DNA of 6,323 nt, taken from positions 1 to 6,323 of the forward strand of contig JAJYJR010000070.1 of the NCBI GenBank assembly GCA_021789355.1, given 5' to 3'. Position numbers and translations under genes: made by a program. This document shows positions 1-5,184 of this stretch, piece after piece (positions within the stretch are counted from its first letter, which is position 1; every line of letters begins with the position of its first letter). The notes beneath the pieces are model-generated. The model was not told the DNA's origin. It saw only the letters and a program-made list of their open reading frames with translations, and did not search any database. Source of the stretch: Chloroflexota bacterium. Lineage in GTDB: Bacteria > Chloroflexota > Limnocylindria > Limnocylindrales > CSP1-4.

Positions 1-2
1 TC

Positions 3-932
3 CTCTATCTGCGGGGGCTCTCGACGGGCGACTTCGCGCCCGCCCTGGCGGGCTTCTTCGGCTCCGAGGCCGGGCTCAGCGCCTCCACCATCAGCCGGCT
101 CACCGAGGCCTGGACGGCCGAGCACGAGCGCTGGAGCCGGCGCGACCTCAGCTCGGTCGACTACGTCTACTGGTGGGTCGACGGGGTGCACTTCCGGATC
201 CGCCTCGAGGAGGACCGCCTGGCCTGCCTCGTCATCGTCGGGGTGCGGCCCGACGGCACCAAGGAGCTCGTGGCCGTGGCCGACGGGTATCGCGAGTCCA
301 CCGAGAGCTGGGCCGCGCTGCTGCGGGATCTGCGCGACCGCGGCCTGGCCGCGCCGGCCCTCGCCACGGGCGACGGGGCCCTGGGCTTCTGGGCCGCCCT
401 GCGGGACGTCTTCCCCGCCACGCGCGAGCAGCGCTGCTGGGTGCACGTGACGGCCAATGTGCTCGATGCGCTGCCCAAGCGGCTCCACGATCCGGCCAAG
501 GCCGCCCTCGGCGCGATCTACACCGCGCCCACCCGGACCGCCGCCCTCGAGGCGGTGGCTCGCTTCGCTGGGGCCTTCCCCGACCACCCGAAGGCGACGG
601 CCAAGGTGACCGGCGAGCTCGACGCGCTGCTCGCCTTCTATGACTTCCCGGCCCCCCATCACATCCACCTGCGCACCAGCAACCCCATCGAGTCGGCCTT
701 CTCGACCGTCCGGCTCCGAACCCGGGTGACAAAGGGGGCGGGTTCCCGGGCCGCCGGGCTGGCGATGGCGTTCAAGCTCCTGGAGGCGGCGCAGGAGAAC
801 TGGCGCAAGGTCAACGCCCCCCACCTCGTCGCCCTCGTCCGAGCCGGCGCCATCTTCATTGATGGTCAGCTCCAGGAGCGCGACGAAAGGAGGTCAGCGG
901 AGCCCATCACCGAGGAGGACGCCGCCGCCTGA
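3..932 (+). CDS. IS256-family (mutator-type) transposase, 5'-truncated by window edge
   Basis: This is a DDE transposase that would cut and move its own IS element. About 309 C-terminal residues are visible; family members are usually around 400, so roughly the first quarter lies outside the window. The fragment starts with YLRGLSTGDFAPAL, the family's conserved segment before the catalytic domain. The three catalytic acids are all present: Asp in WWVDGVHF (codon 180-182), Asp in ATGDGALGFW (372-374) and Glu in SNPIESAFS (690-692). A CWVH motif lies between the second Asp and the Glu, as expected for the family. The final part (FKLLEAAQENWRKVNAPHLVALVRAG) is the usual helical tail. There is no frameshift or internal stop in view, so the copy may be functional if its 5' part is intact. 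The upstream frame is open to the window edge, so internal GTG or ATG codons near 186 are not the real start. Confidence 0.95.
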   Translation, partial: LYLRGLSTGDFAPALAGFFGSEAGLSASTISRLTEAWTAEHERWSRRDLSSVDYVYWWVDGVHFRIRLEEDRLACLVIVGVRPDGTKELVAVADGYRESTESWAALLRDLRDRGLAAPALATGDGALGFWAALRDVFPATREQRCWVHVTANVLDALPKRLHDPAKAALGAIYTAPTRTAALEAVARFAGAFPDHPKATAKVTGELDALLAFYDFPAPHHIHLRTSNPIESAFSTVRLRTRVTKGAGSRAAGLAMAFKLLEAAQENWRKVNAPHLVALVRAGAIFIDGQLQERDERRSAEPITEEDAAA

Positions 933-938
933 CCCGGG

Positions 939-965
939 TTCATCCACAACTCTTGACAATTGCTC
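939..965. repeat. Putative right terminal inverted repeat of the IS256-family element
   Basis: Six bases after the transposase stop is a stretch with the core CATCCACAACTCTTGACAAT, AT-richer than its surroundings. From memory, ends of this kind (CCACAACT followed by TTGACA) are common in IS256-family elements, where the outer repeat is about 24-30 bp. The left copy is outside the window, so the repeat cannot be verified here. The stretch contains a perfect TTGACA (953-958) pointing out of the element, a possible outward -35 box, but no -10 follows at the right distance. Confidence 0.5.
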
Positions 966-971
966 GGACCG

Positions 972-1015
972 GCTGAGTGGAGCCTGATGGCCGGCTGACG
1001 CGTGGCTGTGAAATC
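972..1015 (+). promoter_or_regulatory. Array of four 11-bp-spaced CTGA-like direct repeats upstream of lemA
   Basis: Four units start at 972, 983, 994 and 1005, exactly one 11-bp step apart: GCTGA, CCTGA, GCTGA and GCTGTGA. The 11-bp step is not a multiple of three, which argues against a coding origin. OmpR/PhoB-family response regulators bind head-to-tail sites with 11-bp spacing (E. coli PhoB CTGTCAT-N4; M. tuberculosis PhoP TCACAGC-N4, whose complement is GCTGTGA). The last unit matches that PhoP half-site exactly, the others partly. A regulatory role for lemA, whose start is about 190 bp downstream, is inference. The array begins just outside the IS256 right end. Confidence 0.35.
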
Positions 1016-1107
1016 GACCTCAGGCTGAGCGGCCCGGACGGTGCGGACGTCCTCGGCAGGATCGCGTGCGGCGTACCGCAGGGCTGTGCCGAACCGCGTA
1101 TGGACAA

Positions 1108-1125
1108 CCACGTCGAACGTCGTGG
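1108..1125. promoter_or_regulatory. 18-bp imperfect palindrome upstream of lemA
   Basis: The stretch CCACGTCGAACGTCGTGG agrees with its own reverse complement at 14 of 18 positions, with perfect 5-bp outer arms CCACG and CGTGG. It lies about 80 bp upstream of the lemA start, where an operator for a dimeric repressor or activator could sit. No known regulator is recognised, and chance palindromes are frequent in GC-rich DNA. Confidence 0.2.
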
Positions 1126-1133
1126 CCATCCCG

Positions 1134-1167
1134 GGAGGTCGCCCGAGCGCAGCGCTCGCCCGCCTCC
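1134..1167. repeat. GC-rich hairpin in the lemA leader
   Basis: An outer stem GGAGG (1134-1138) pairs with CCTCC (1163-1167). Inside it a second stem CGAGC (1144-1148) pairs with GCTCG (1154-1158) around a 5-base loop GCAGC. The hairpin ends 35 bases before the lemA start codon, so it would be in the 5' untranslated leader. It could be a REP-like intergenic repeat or an RNA structure in the leader; only one copy is visible, so neither can be decided. Confidence 0.3.
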
Positions 1168-1190
1168 ATACTCGGTTCGTCGTCAGCCAC

Positions 1191-1197
1191 GGGAGGG
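1191..1197 (+). promoter_or_regulatory. Ribosome binding site deciding the lemA start
   Basis: GGGAGG (1191-1196) stands 6 bases before the ATG at 1203 and only 3 before an overlapping in-frame ATG at 1200. The spacing favours 1203. The frame is also open upstream to an ATG at 1041, but that extension lacks a good ribosome binding site and encodes sequence unlike the family. Confidence 0.65.
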
Positions 1198-1202
1198 TGA
1201 TG

Positions 1203-1778
1203 ATGTCACCGGTCCTGCTGATCGGCCTCGCCATCATCGTCATCGCGATCGTGTGGATGGTCGCGATGTACAACGGTCTCGTGCAGCGCCGCCTGCGCGT
1301 CGACGAGGCGTGGTCTCAGATCGACGTGCAGCTGAAGCGGCGCCACGACCTGATCCCCAACCTGGTCAACGCCGTGAAGGGGTACATGGGCTTCGAGCAG
1401 CGCGTGCTGGAGAACGTCACCCAGGCGCGCGCGAACGCGGTCGCCGCGGGCGCCCAGGGCCCGCGCGCGCAGGCCGCCGCGGAAGGCCAGCTGACCCAGG
1501 CGCTGCGCTCGCTCTTCGCGGTCGCCGAGAACTATCCCGACCTGAAGGCAAACCGGAACGTCCTCGGCTTGCAGGAACAGCTGACGACGACCGAGAACCA
1601 GATCAGCTACGCGCGCGAGACGTACAACACGTACGTGCGCGCGTACAACACGAGCATCGCGACGTTCCCCGCCGTGCTCATGGCGGGCATGATGGGCTTC
1701 ACCCGGCGCGAGTTCTTTGAGGCCGAGCCCGCCGCAGCGGAAGTCCCGACGGTCGATTTCAGCCTGCCGGGTGCGTAG
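1203..1778 (+). CDS. lemA: LemA family protein
   Basis: A 191-residue membrane-anchored protein, a usual length for LemA (about 185-195). Residues 2-23 form one hydrophobic segment (PVLLIGLAIIVIAIVWMVAM), followed by the family's signature YNGLVQRR, then VDEAWSQIDVQLKRRHDLIPNLV at 33-55 and KGY (59-61). The middle (65-105) is a helical, Ala/Gln-rich coiled-coil-like stretch. FAVAENYPDLKANRN (105-119), ENQISYARETYN (131-142), FPAVLMAG (155-162) and the end FFEAE (171-175) are all conserved LemA landmarks. The topology is a short N-terminus, one membrane helix and a helical-bundle domain on one side of the membrane. LemA's molecular role is poorly defined; it often neighbours peptidase or membrane-quality-control genes. 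The gene directly downstream looks like a slipin remnant only 15 bp away, so the pair was probably once an operon. No metal-binding motif links it to the copper genes, which are transcribed towards it. Confidence 0.95.
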   Translation: MSPVLLIGLAIIVIAIVWMVAMYNGLVQRRLRVDEAWSQIDVQLKRRHDLIPNLVNAVKGYMGFEQRVLENVTQARANAVAAGAQGPRAQAAAEGQLTQALRSLFAVAENYPDLKANRNVLGLQEQLTTTENQISYARETYNTYVRAYNTSIATFPAVLMAGMMGFTRREFFEAEPAAAEVPTVDFSLPGA

Positions 1779-1793
1779 CGGAGGAGCGCGAGG

Positions 1794-1970
1794 GTGGGCC
1801 TCCACCCGATCGCCGCCGCCCTGGTCCTCGTCCTGGCGTCTTTCGCCGTCCTGGCCCGAATGTCGGTGCGCATCTGCCGCGAGTACGCGCGCATAGCCTG
1901 GAGTATCCGGAGAAGTGGAGCCGCCTGCATCGCCAGGCAAGCATCGCGCGCCAAGTTGAGAGGCGACTGA
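1794..1970 (+). pseudogene. Probable slipin (stomatin/SPFH, band 7) N-terminal remnant
   Basis: A 58-codon frame starts with GTG at 1794, 8 bases after a good ribosome binding site (GGAGGA, 1780-1785) and 15 bp behind lemA. Its beginning has a hydrophobic segment (residues about 7-21, AAALVLVLASFAVLA) followed by SVRICREYAR, which closely resembles the family pattern S-I-R-I-V-R-E-Y-E-R at the start of slipins, membrane proteins that form SPFH oligomers. After about residue 36 the similarity ends: the expected VVFRLGR and the whole SPFH domain (normally a 250-residue protein) are missing, and a stop comes at 1968-1970. I infer a gene cut by deletion or insertion, leaving the head only. The alternative is an unrelated small single-pass protein; the intact start and ribosome binding site mean a short peptide could still be made. 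Confidence 0.45.
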
Positions 1971-2099
1971 TTGCAGGCTGAGCGTCGGCCGACTCGTCGT
2001 TCCGGAGGCTGCGACTGGTTCGACCCGCACCGTGGCGGATCAGGGCGCCCTCCGAAGTCGCGCTTCCGTTTGCGGAGTGTCGCCAGGCTGCAATAGTCG
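1964..2099. repeat. About 136-bp segment bounded by imperfect inverted repeats (possible mini-element)
   Basis: The left end reads CGACTGATTGCAGGCTGAGCG (1964-1984). The reverse complement of the right end (2081-2099) reads CGACTATTGCAGCCTGGCG. They align over about 19 positions with one mismatch and two single-base gaps. The interior has a perfect palindrome GTCGGCCGAC (1984-1993) and no convincing reading frame. Such a layout is expected of a MITE-like element or the fused ends of a deleted IS. No clear target-site duplication flanks it. It begins exactly where the slipin-like frame ends, so an insertion or deletion here may explain the loss of that gene. Confidence 0.35.
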
Positions 2100-2118
2100 A
2101 CCGAGTGTACGATCGAGA

Positions 2119-2156
2119 TGTGCCCGGCCGGTCCTGGGGTGACTCGGCCGGGCACA
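2119..2156. terminator. Bidirectional hairpin terminator candidate between converging genes
   Basis: Perfect 12-bp arms TGTGCCCGGCCG (2119-2130) and CGGCCGGGCACA (2145-2156) enclose a 14-base loop. The hairpin lies 11 bp beyond the stop of the minus-strand YHS gene and faces the lemA side, the usual place for a shared terminator. No strong T-run follows on either strand, so it is not a textbook intrinsic terminator; GC-rich bacteria often use such U-poor hairpins. Confidence 0.6.
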
Positions 2157-2167
2157 GGTTCGCCCGG

Positions 2168-2362
2168 TCAGTGATGCATGTGATCGCCGTGTTCGGCGTG
2201 TTCTTCGGCCGGGTGACCGTAGCGATGGGGGTCCTTCATGAACGTGTCATGACACCCGTGGCTGCAGAAGTAGAAGGTCTGCCCTTCGTGATCTTCTCTG
2301 GCGGCGGCCTGCGAGGGCTCGATCTCCATGCCGCAGACGGGATCTTTGACTCTGGTTGCCAT
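2168..2362 (-). CDS. YHS-domain protein with His-rich tail
   Basis: A 64-residue soluble protein. Residues 5-48 are a YHS domain: VKDPVCGMEI (5-14) with Cys10, then FYFCSHGCHDTFMKDP (30-45) with Cys33 and Cys37. These Cys residues are the conserved metal ligands of the family, which occurs as small proteins or fused to P-type metal ATPases and is often linked to copper. The tail is strongly His-rich (His46, 50, 55, 58, 61, 63, 64 plus Met62) and looks like an extra metal-binding patch. The gene follows the metal ATPase on the same strand after about 100 bp, so cotranscription is likely, though it has its own strong ribosome binding site. A role as cytosolic copper binder or sensor-like shuttle for the pump is inference. 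The start at 2362 is chosen over an in-frame GTG at 2371 because that GTG overlaps the ribosome binding site. Confidence 0.92.
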   Translation of the reverse strand: MATRVKDPVCGMEIEPSQAAAREDHEGQTFYFCSHGCHDTFMKDPHRYGHPAEEHAEHGDHMHH

Positions 2363-2370
2363 ACGTGGCA

Positions 2371-2376
2371 CCTCCT
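2371..2376 (-). promoter_or_regulatory. Ribosome binding site of the YHS gene
   Basis: A perfect AGGAGG on the minus strand stands 8 bases before the ATG at 2362. It supports that start and suggests strong independent translation of the small gene. Confidence 0.75.
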
Positions 2377-2464
2377 GTGGCTGAGCTGAATGCCCGGGTC
2401 GGCGGCACGCGTGGCGCGCCCCGGCCTTCGTTCATGTCCCGCGGCCGTGGGCCGACACCGGGAT

Positions 2465-4969
2465 CTACTTCGCGCCATATCGGCGGATCCCCTCGAGCTT
2501 CGTCCGCTTCAGCAGCAGGGCGTTGACCGCGACGATGAACGAGCTGCCTGCCATGCTGATCGCCGCGATCTCGGGGCTCAGCAACAACCCGATCGGGCGA
2601 TAGAAAACGCCGGCCGCGATGGGAAAGGCCACCGTGTTGTAGCCCACCGCCCAGAACAGGTTCTGGCGCATCTTCCGAACGGTCGCACGCGACAGCGCGA
2701 TCGCGCCGAGGACGTCGACCGGGTCGCTCTTCATGAGCACGACATCCGCGGTCTCGACCGCTACGTCGGTGCCGGCCCCGATCGCGACGCCCACGTCGGC
2801 CTGGGCGAGTGCCGGCGCGTCGTTGATGCCGTCGCCGACCATCGCGACGAGCGTGCCCGACGCCTGGAGCTCCTTGACCTTGTCCGCCTTCTGGCCCGGC
2901 AGCACCTCGGCGAAGACCGTATCGAGACCGAGCTCGCCGGCGATCCGTTCGGCGGTCGCGCGGTTGTCGCCGGTAAGCATCGCGACCTGGATGCCGAGGT
3001 TGTGCAAACGATCGATCGTATCCTTCGCCGTCGGGCGCACGGCGTCGGCGATCGCGACCAGACCGGCGGCCTCACCATCGACGGCGACCCGGACGACCGT
3101 GCGGCCCGCGCCTTCCAGCGCATCGGCCCGAGTGCCGAAGCCGTCGAACGAGATACCGCGATCCCGCATGAGCTTCGCGTTTCCGACCAGAACGCTCCGG
3201 CCCTCGACCCTCGCCTCCAGGCCGTGGCCCGGCACCGCCTGGAAGTCGCTCGCGTCGACCAGGGGAAGCTTGCGCTCCTTCGCGGCGTCGACGATGGCAG
3301 CGGCGAGGGGGTGCTCGCTCGAGGCTTCGGCGGCAGCCGCCAGGCGGAGCAGTTCCCCTTCGCTGACCGGGTTCCCGCTCGCGACGATCTCGACCACGCT
3401 CGGCTGGCCGACCGTGAGGGTGCCGGTCTTGTCGAAGATGACCGTGCCTGCCCTGGACGCCTGCTCGAGCGCGGTCGCGTTCTTGAAGAGGATCCCGTTG
3501 AGGGCCCCCAGGCCGGTGCCGACCATGATCGCCGTCGGGGTGGCCAGACCCAGCGCGTCCGGGCAGGCGATGACCACGACGGTGATCGCGAGTGTGAGCG
3601 CAAAGACGAAGGTGGAGCCCCCGATTGTCAGCCAGCCGAAGAAGGTCGCCAGGCCGAGCACGACCGCGATGGCCACCAGCCACTGTGCCGCGCGGTCGGC
3701 CAACCGCTGGCCCGGCGCCTTCGAGTTCTGGGCGAGTTGCACGAGTTTCACGATCTGGGCGAGCGCGGTGTCCGCGCCGACCTTGGTGGCCCTGAAACGG
3801 AAGGTCCCGGTCTTGTTGATCGAGGCGCCGATGACGTTCGAGCCGACTGTCTTGTCGACCGCCACACTCTCGCCGGTCAGCATCGACTCATCGACCGAGC
3901 TGCTGCCCTCGACAACGACGCCGTCGACTGGGATCTTGTCGCCAGGGCGGATGAGCACGATGTCGTCGAGAGCGACCTCCGAGGTTGGGACCTCGACCGG
4001 CTCGCCGTTCCGAATGACGGTCGCTTTGGGGGGCGCGAGGTCGAGCAGGGCACGAATGGCGTCGGACGCGCCCGAGCGCGCCCGCATCTCGAACCAGTGT
4101 CCGAGGAGCACGAAGACGAGCAGGTCGATGGCCGCCTCGTAGAACACGTCACCCCTGTAGAGGAAGGTGCCGGCCAGACTGAAGACGTAGGCGCTGCCGA
4201 CGGAGAGCGCGACCAGAACCGACATGTCGAGCGTCCGGTGACGCAGCGCCCGCCAGGCACCGACGAAGAAGATCTGGCCGCTCCACAGGACGGCTGGCGT
4301 CGTCAGGATGAAGAGGATGATCTTGGGGTCGATCCCGAGCGGGGTGGCCAGTTTGATGTTGAAGACGTCCGTGGCCAGCGGCGAGTACAGGGTGACCGGG
4401 ATCGCCAGTACCAGCGCCACGAGGAACCGGTTCCGCGTGTCGCGGACCATGCCGTCCATGCTCATCCCGGCGCCGTGGCCCATCTCGTGGGCCATCTGCG
4501 CCATCTCACCCTGGACCGGAGCGGCTGCGGCGGGAGCGACCATCGCGTGGCCGGCGTGTCGTGCTTCGGGCATCGGCATCGCGTGTAGGGCGAGGTCGGT
4601 GGACGCCATGGGACGGCCCGCCTGCTCTGCCCCTGGCGCGGACACCCCGTGGCCGGCGTGTTCACCGGCTGGCAGAACCGGGCGCGCCGCCTCGTGCGGG
4701 ACGGCGCTCCCCATCGCCGCCGGCGTTTCGCCCCGGCAGAGGTTGCACGGCACAACCTCGCCCCCACAGGAACAACCGAAGTCCCGGATCAGGGCCGCCA
4801 CGGCATCCGCGCCGATCGCCCGGTCGTCGTAGCGGACGGTCACCTGCTGGGCGACCGGGTTCGCCGCAGCGGCCTGGATACCCGGATGACGCAGCAGATG
4901 CCGATCGAGCGCGCCGGCGGTGCTCGCCCGGAGCAGACCTCCTGCCTCGAAGGTTGTCTCGATATCCAT
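2465..4969 (-). CDS. copA: Heavy-metal (probably copper) translocating P1B-type ATPase with CPD membrane motif
   Basis: An 834-residue ATP-driven metal exporter of the inner membrane. Residues 1-65 resemble an HMA fold but lack its CxxC; a Cys cluster follows (CSC at 66-68, CNLC at 75-78), then a low-complexity linker (about 86-175) with 11 Met and 8 His. About eight membrane helices start near 181. Actuator TGES is at 365-368, the phosphorylated Asp in DKTGT at 513-517, nucleotide-site SEHP at 551-554, TGDN at 666-669 and GDGINDAPA at 712-720. The helix-6 metal motif is CPD (469-471), not the usual CPC; the codon is GAC, two changes from a Cys codon. Helix 7 has YN (777-778) and helix 8 MAGSS (806-810), as in Cu(I) pumps (P1B-1), so copper is the best guess but the CPD makes the ion less certain. 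The ATG at 4969 has a ribosome binding site AAGGGAG (4975-4981). The YHS gene follows on the same strand. Confidence 0.95.
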   Translation of the reverse strand: MDIETTFEAGGLLRASTAGALDRHLLRHPGIQAAAANPVAQQVTVRYDDRAIGADAVAALIRDFGCSCGGEVVPCNLCRGETPAAMGSAVPHEAARPVLPAGEHAGHGVSAPGAEQAGRPMASTDLALHAMPMPEARHAGHAMVAPAAAAPVQGEMAQMAHEMGHGAGMSMDGMVRDTRNRFLVALVLAIPVTLYSPLATDVFNIKLATPLGIDPKIILFILTTPAVLWSGQIFFVGAWRALRHRTLDMSVLVALSVGSAYVFSLAGTFLYRGDVFYEAAIDLLVFVLLGHWFEMRARSGASDAIRALLDLAPPKATVIRNGEPVEVPTSEVALDDIVLIRPGDKIPVDGVVVEGSSSVDESMLTGESVAVDKTVGSNVIGASINKTGTFRFRATKVGADTALAQIVKLVQLAQNSKAPGQRLADRAAQWLVAIAVVLGLATFFGWLTIGGSTFVFALTLAITVVVIACPDALGLATPTAIMVGTGLGALNGILFKNATALEQASRAGTVIFDKTGTLTVGQPSVVEIVASGNPVSEGELLRLAAAAEASSEHPLAAAIVDAAKERKLPLVDASDFQAVPGHGLEARVEGRSVLVGNAKLMRDRGISFDGFGTRADALEGAGRTVVRVAVDGEAAGLVAIADAVRPTAKDTIDRLHNLGIQVAMLTGDNRATAERIAGELGLDTVFAEVLPGQKADKVKELQASGTLVAMVGDGINDAPALAQADVGVAIGAGTDVAVETADVVLMKSDPVDVLGAIALSRATVRKMRQNLFWAVGYNTVAFPIAAGVFYRPIGLLLSPEIAAISMAGSSFIVAVNALLLKRTKLEGIRRYGAK

Positions 4970-5002
4970 GGCGACTCCCTTGCCGGGACCTCTACTGGCC
5001 GG

Positions 5003-5018
5003 ACTGTTGTACTACAGT
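5003..5018. promoter_or_regulatory. Near-palindromic candidate operator upstream of the metal ATPase
   Basis: ACTGTTGTACTACAGT matches its reverse complement at 14 of 16 positions. It ends 34 bp before the ATPase start, in the expected promoter zone. TGTA/TACA words are used by BlaI/MecI/CopY repressors, though there the arms are arranged TACA-NN-TGTA, the opposite way round; no CueR- or CsoR-type site is evident. A metal-responsive operator is inference from position and symmetry. No convincing -35/-10 pair could be assigned on the minus strand. Confidence 0.4.
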
Positions 5019-5103
5019 TCAGTCGTTGATGACTTTCGCGCCCGGCGGCGGCGTCCGTCGCGGGCATCCTGGCCGACCCCGTTGCCTGAGGCTGTCGCAG
5101 CTA

Positions 5104-5129
5104 GTGCCCCGATTCATAATGCTCGGGAG
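5104..5129 (+). repeat. IS630 left inverted repeat
   Basis: Compared with the reverse complement of the right end, 15 of 26 positions agree without gaps: GTGCC at positions 1-5, C at 7, C at 12, AA at 15-16, G at 18 and GGGAG at 22-26. The TA duplication lies directly outside at 5102-5103. Confidence 0.7.
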
Positions 5130-5174
5130 GTAATCGCACTCCCCCGAGGCCCGGCCGCGGGCCTCCCGAGCATT
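5118..5174 (+). promoter_or_regulatory. Competing hairpins in the transposase leader
   Basis: A perfect 13-bp inverted repeat pairs AATGCTCGGGAGG (5118-5130) with CCTCCCGAGCATT (5162-5174). The 3' arm ends directly before the transposase ribosome binding site GGAGG (5175-5179). A second hairpin, GAGGCCCG (5146-5153) with CGGGCCTC (5158-5165) around a GCCG loop, uses part of the same 3' arm, so the two exclude each other. A weaker third pairing joins CTCGGG (5122-5127) to CCCGAG (5143-5148). Leader structures that damp transposase translation, particularly from read-through transcripts, are known in other IS elements; that role here is inference. Confidence 0.6.
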
Positions 5175-5184
5175 GGAGGTGGCG

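Larger units (their letters stand above)
1..965 (+). mobile_element. IS256-family insertion sequence, right-hand part (left end outside window)
   Basis: The window opens inside a mutator-type (IS256-family) element. The transposase frame is open from base 3 to the stop at 930-932, and the bases after it resemble the right terminus of this family. Only this end is visible, so element length, left inverted repeat and target duplication cannot be stated. The right boundary near 965 is inferred from the AT-richer terminal stretch and the change in sequence character after it; it could be off by several bases. The element is of a different family from the IS630 copy at the other end of the window, so the two do not make a classical composite transposon. 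Confidence 0.65.

Noticed and set aside
953..958. Outward TTGACA at the IS256 end as a promoter for lemA
   Set aside because: The -35 box is perfect, but no -10-like hexamer is found 16-18 bp downstream. It could only form a hybrid promoter with other flanking DNA.
1041..1202. N-terminal extension of lemA starting at the ATG at 1041
   Set aside because: The extra 54 residues are not LemA-like and would precede the membrane segment. The ribosome binding site and normal family length point to 1203.
2017..2026. GGTTCGACCC, resembling a tRNA T-arm
   Set aside because: The flanking bases do not form a T-stem, and there is no anticodon or acceptor stem. It is chance similarity.
1206..2030. Minus-strand open frames across lemA
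   Set aside because: Their translations lack motifs and are rich in Arg, Ala and Gly. LemA on the plus strand explains the coding signal.
2390..4588. A 732-codon open frame on the plus strand opposite the metal ATPase
   Set aside because: Its translation is Arg/Asp/Gly-rich with no recognisable domain, and it is the mirror of a strongly conserved ATPase. GC-rich genes commonly leave the antisense frame open.
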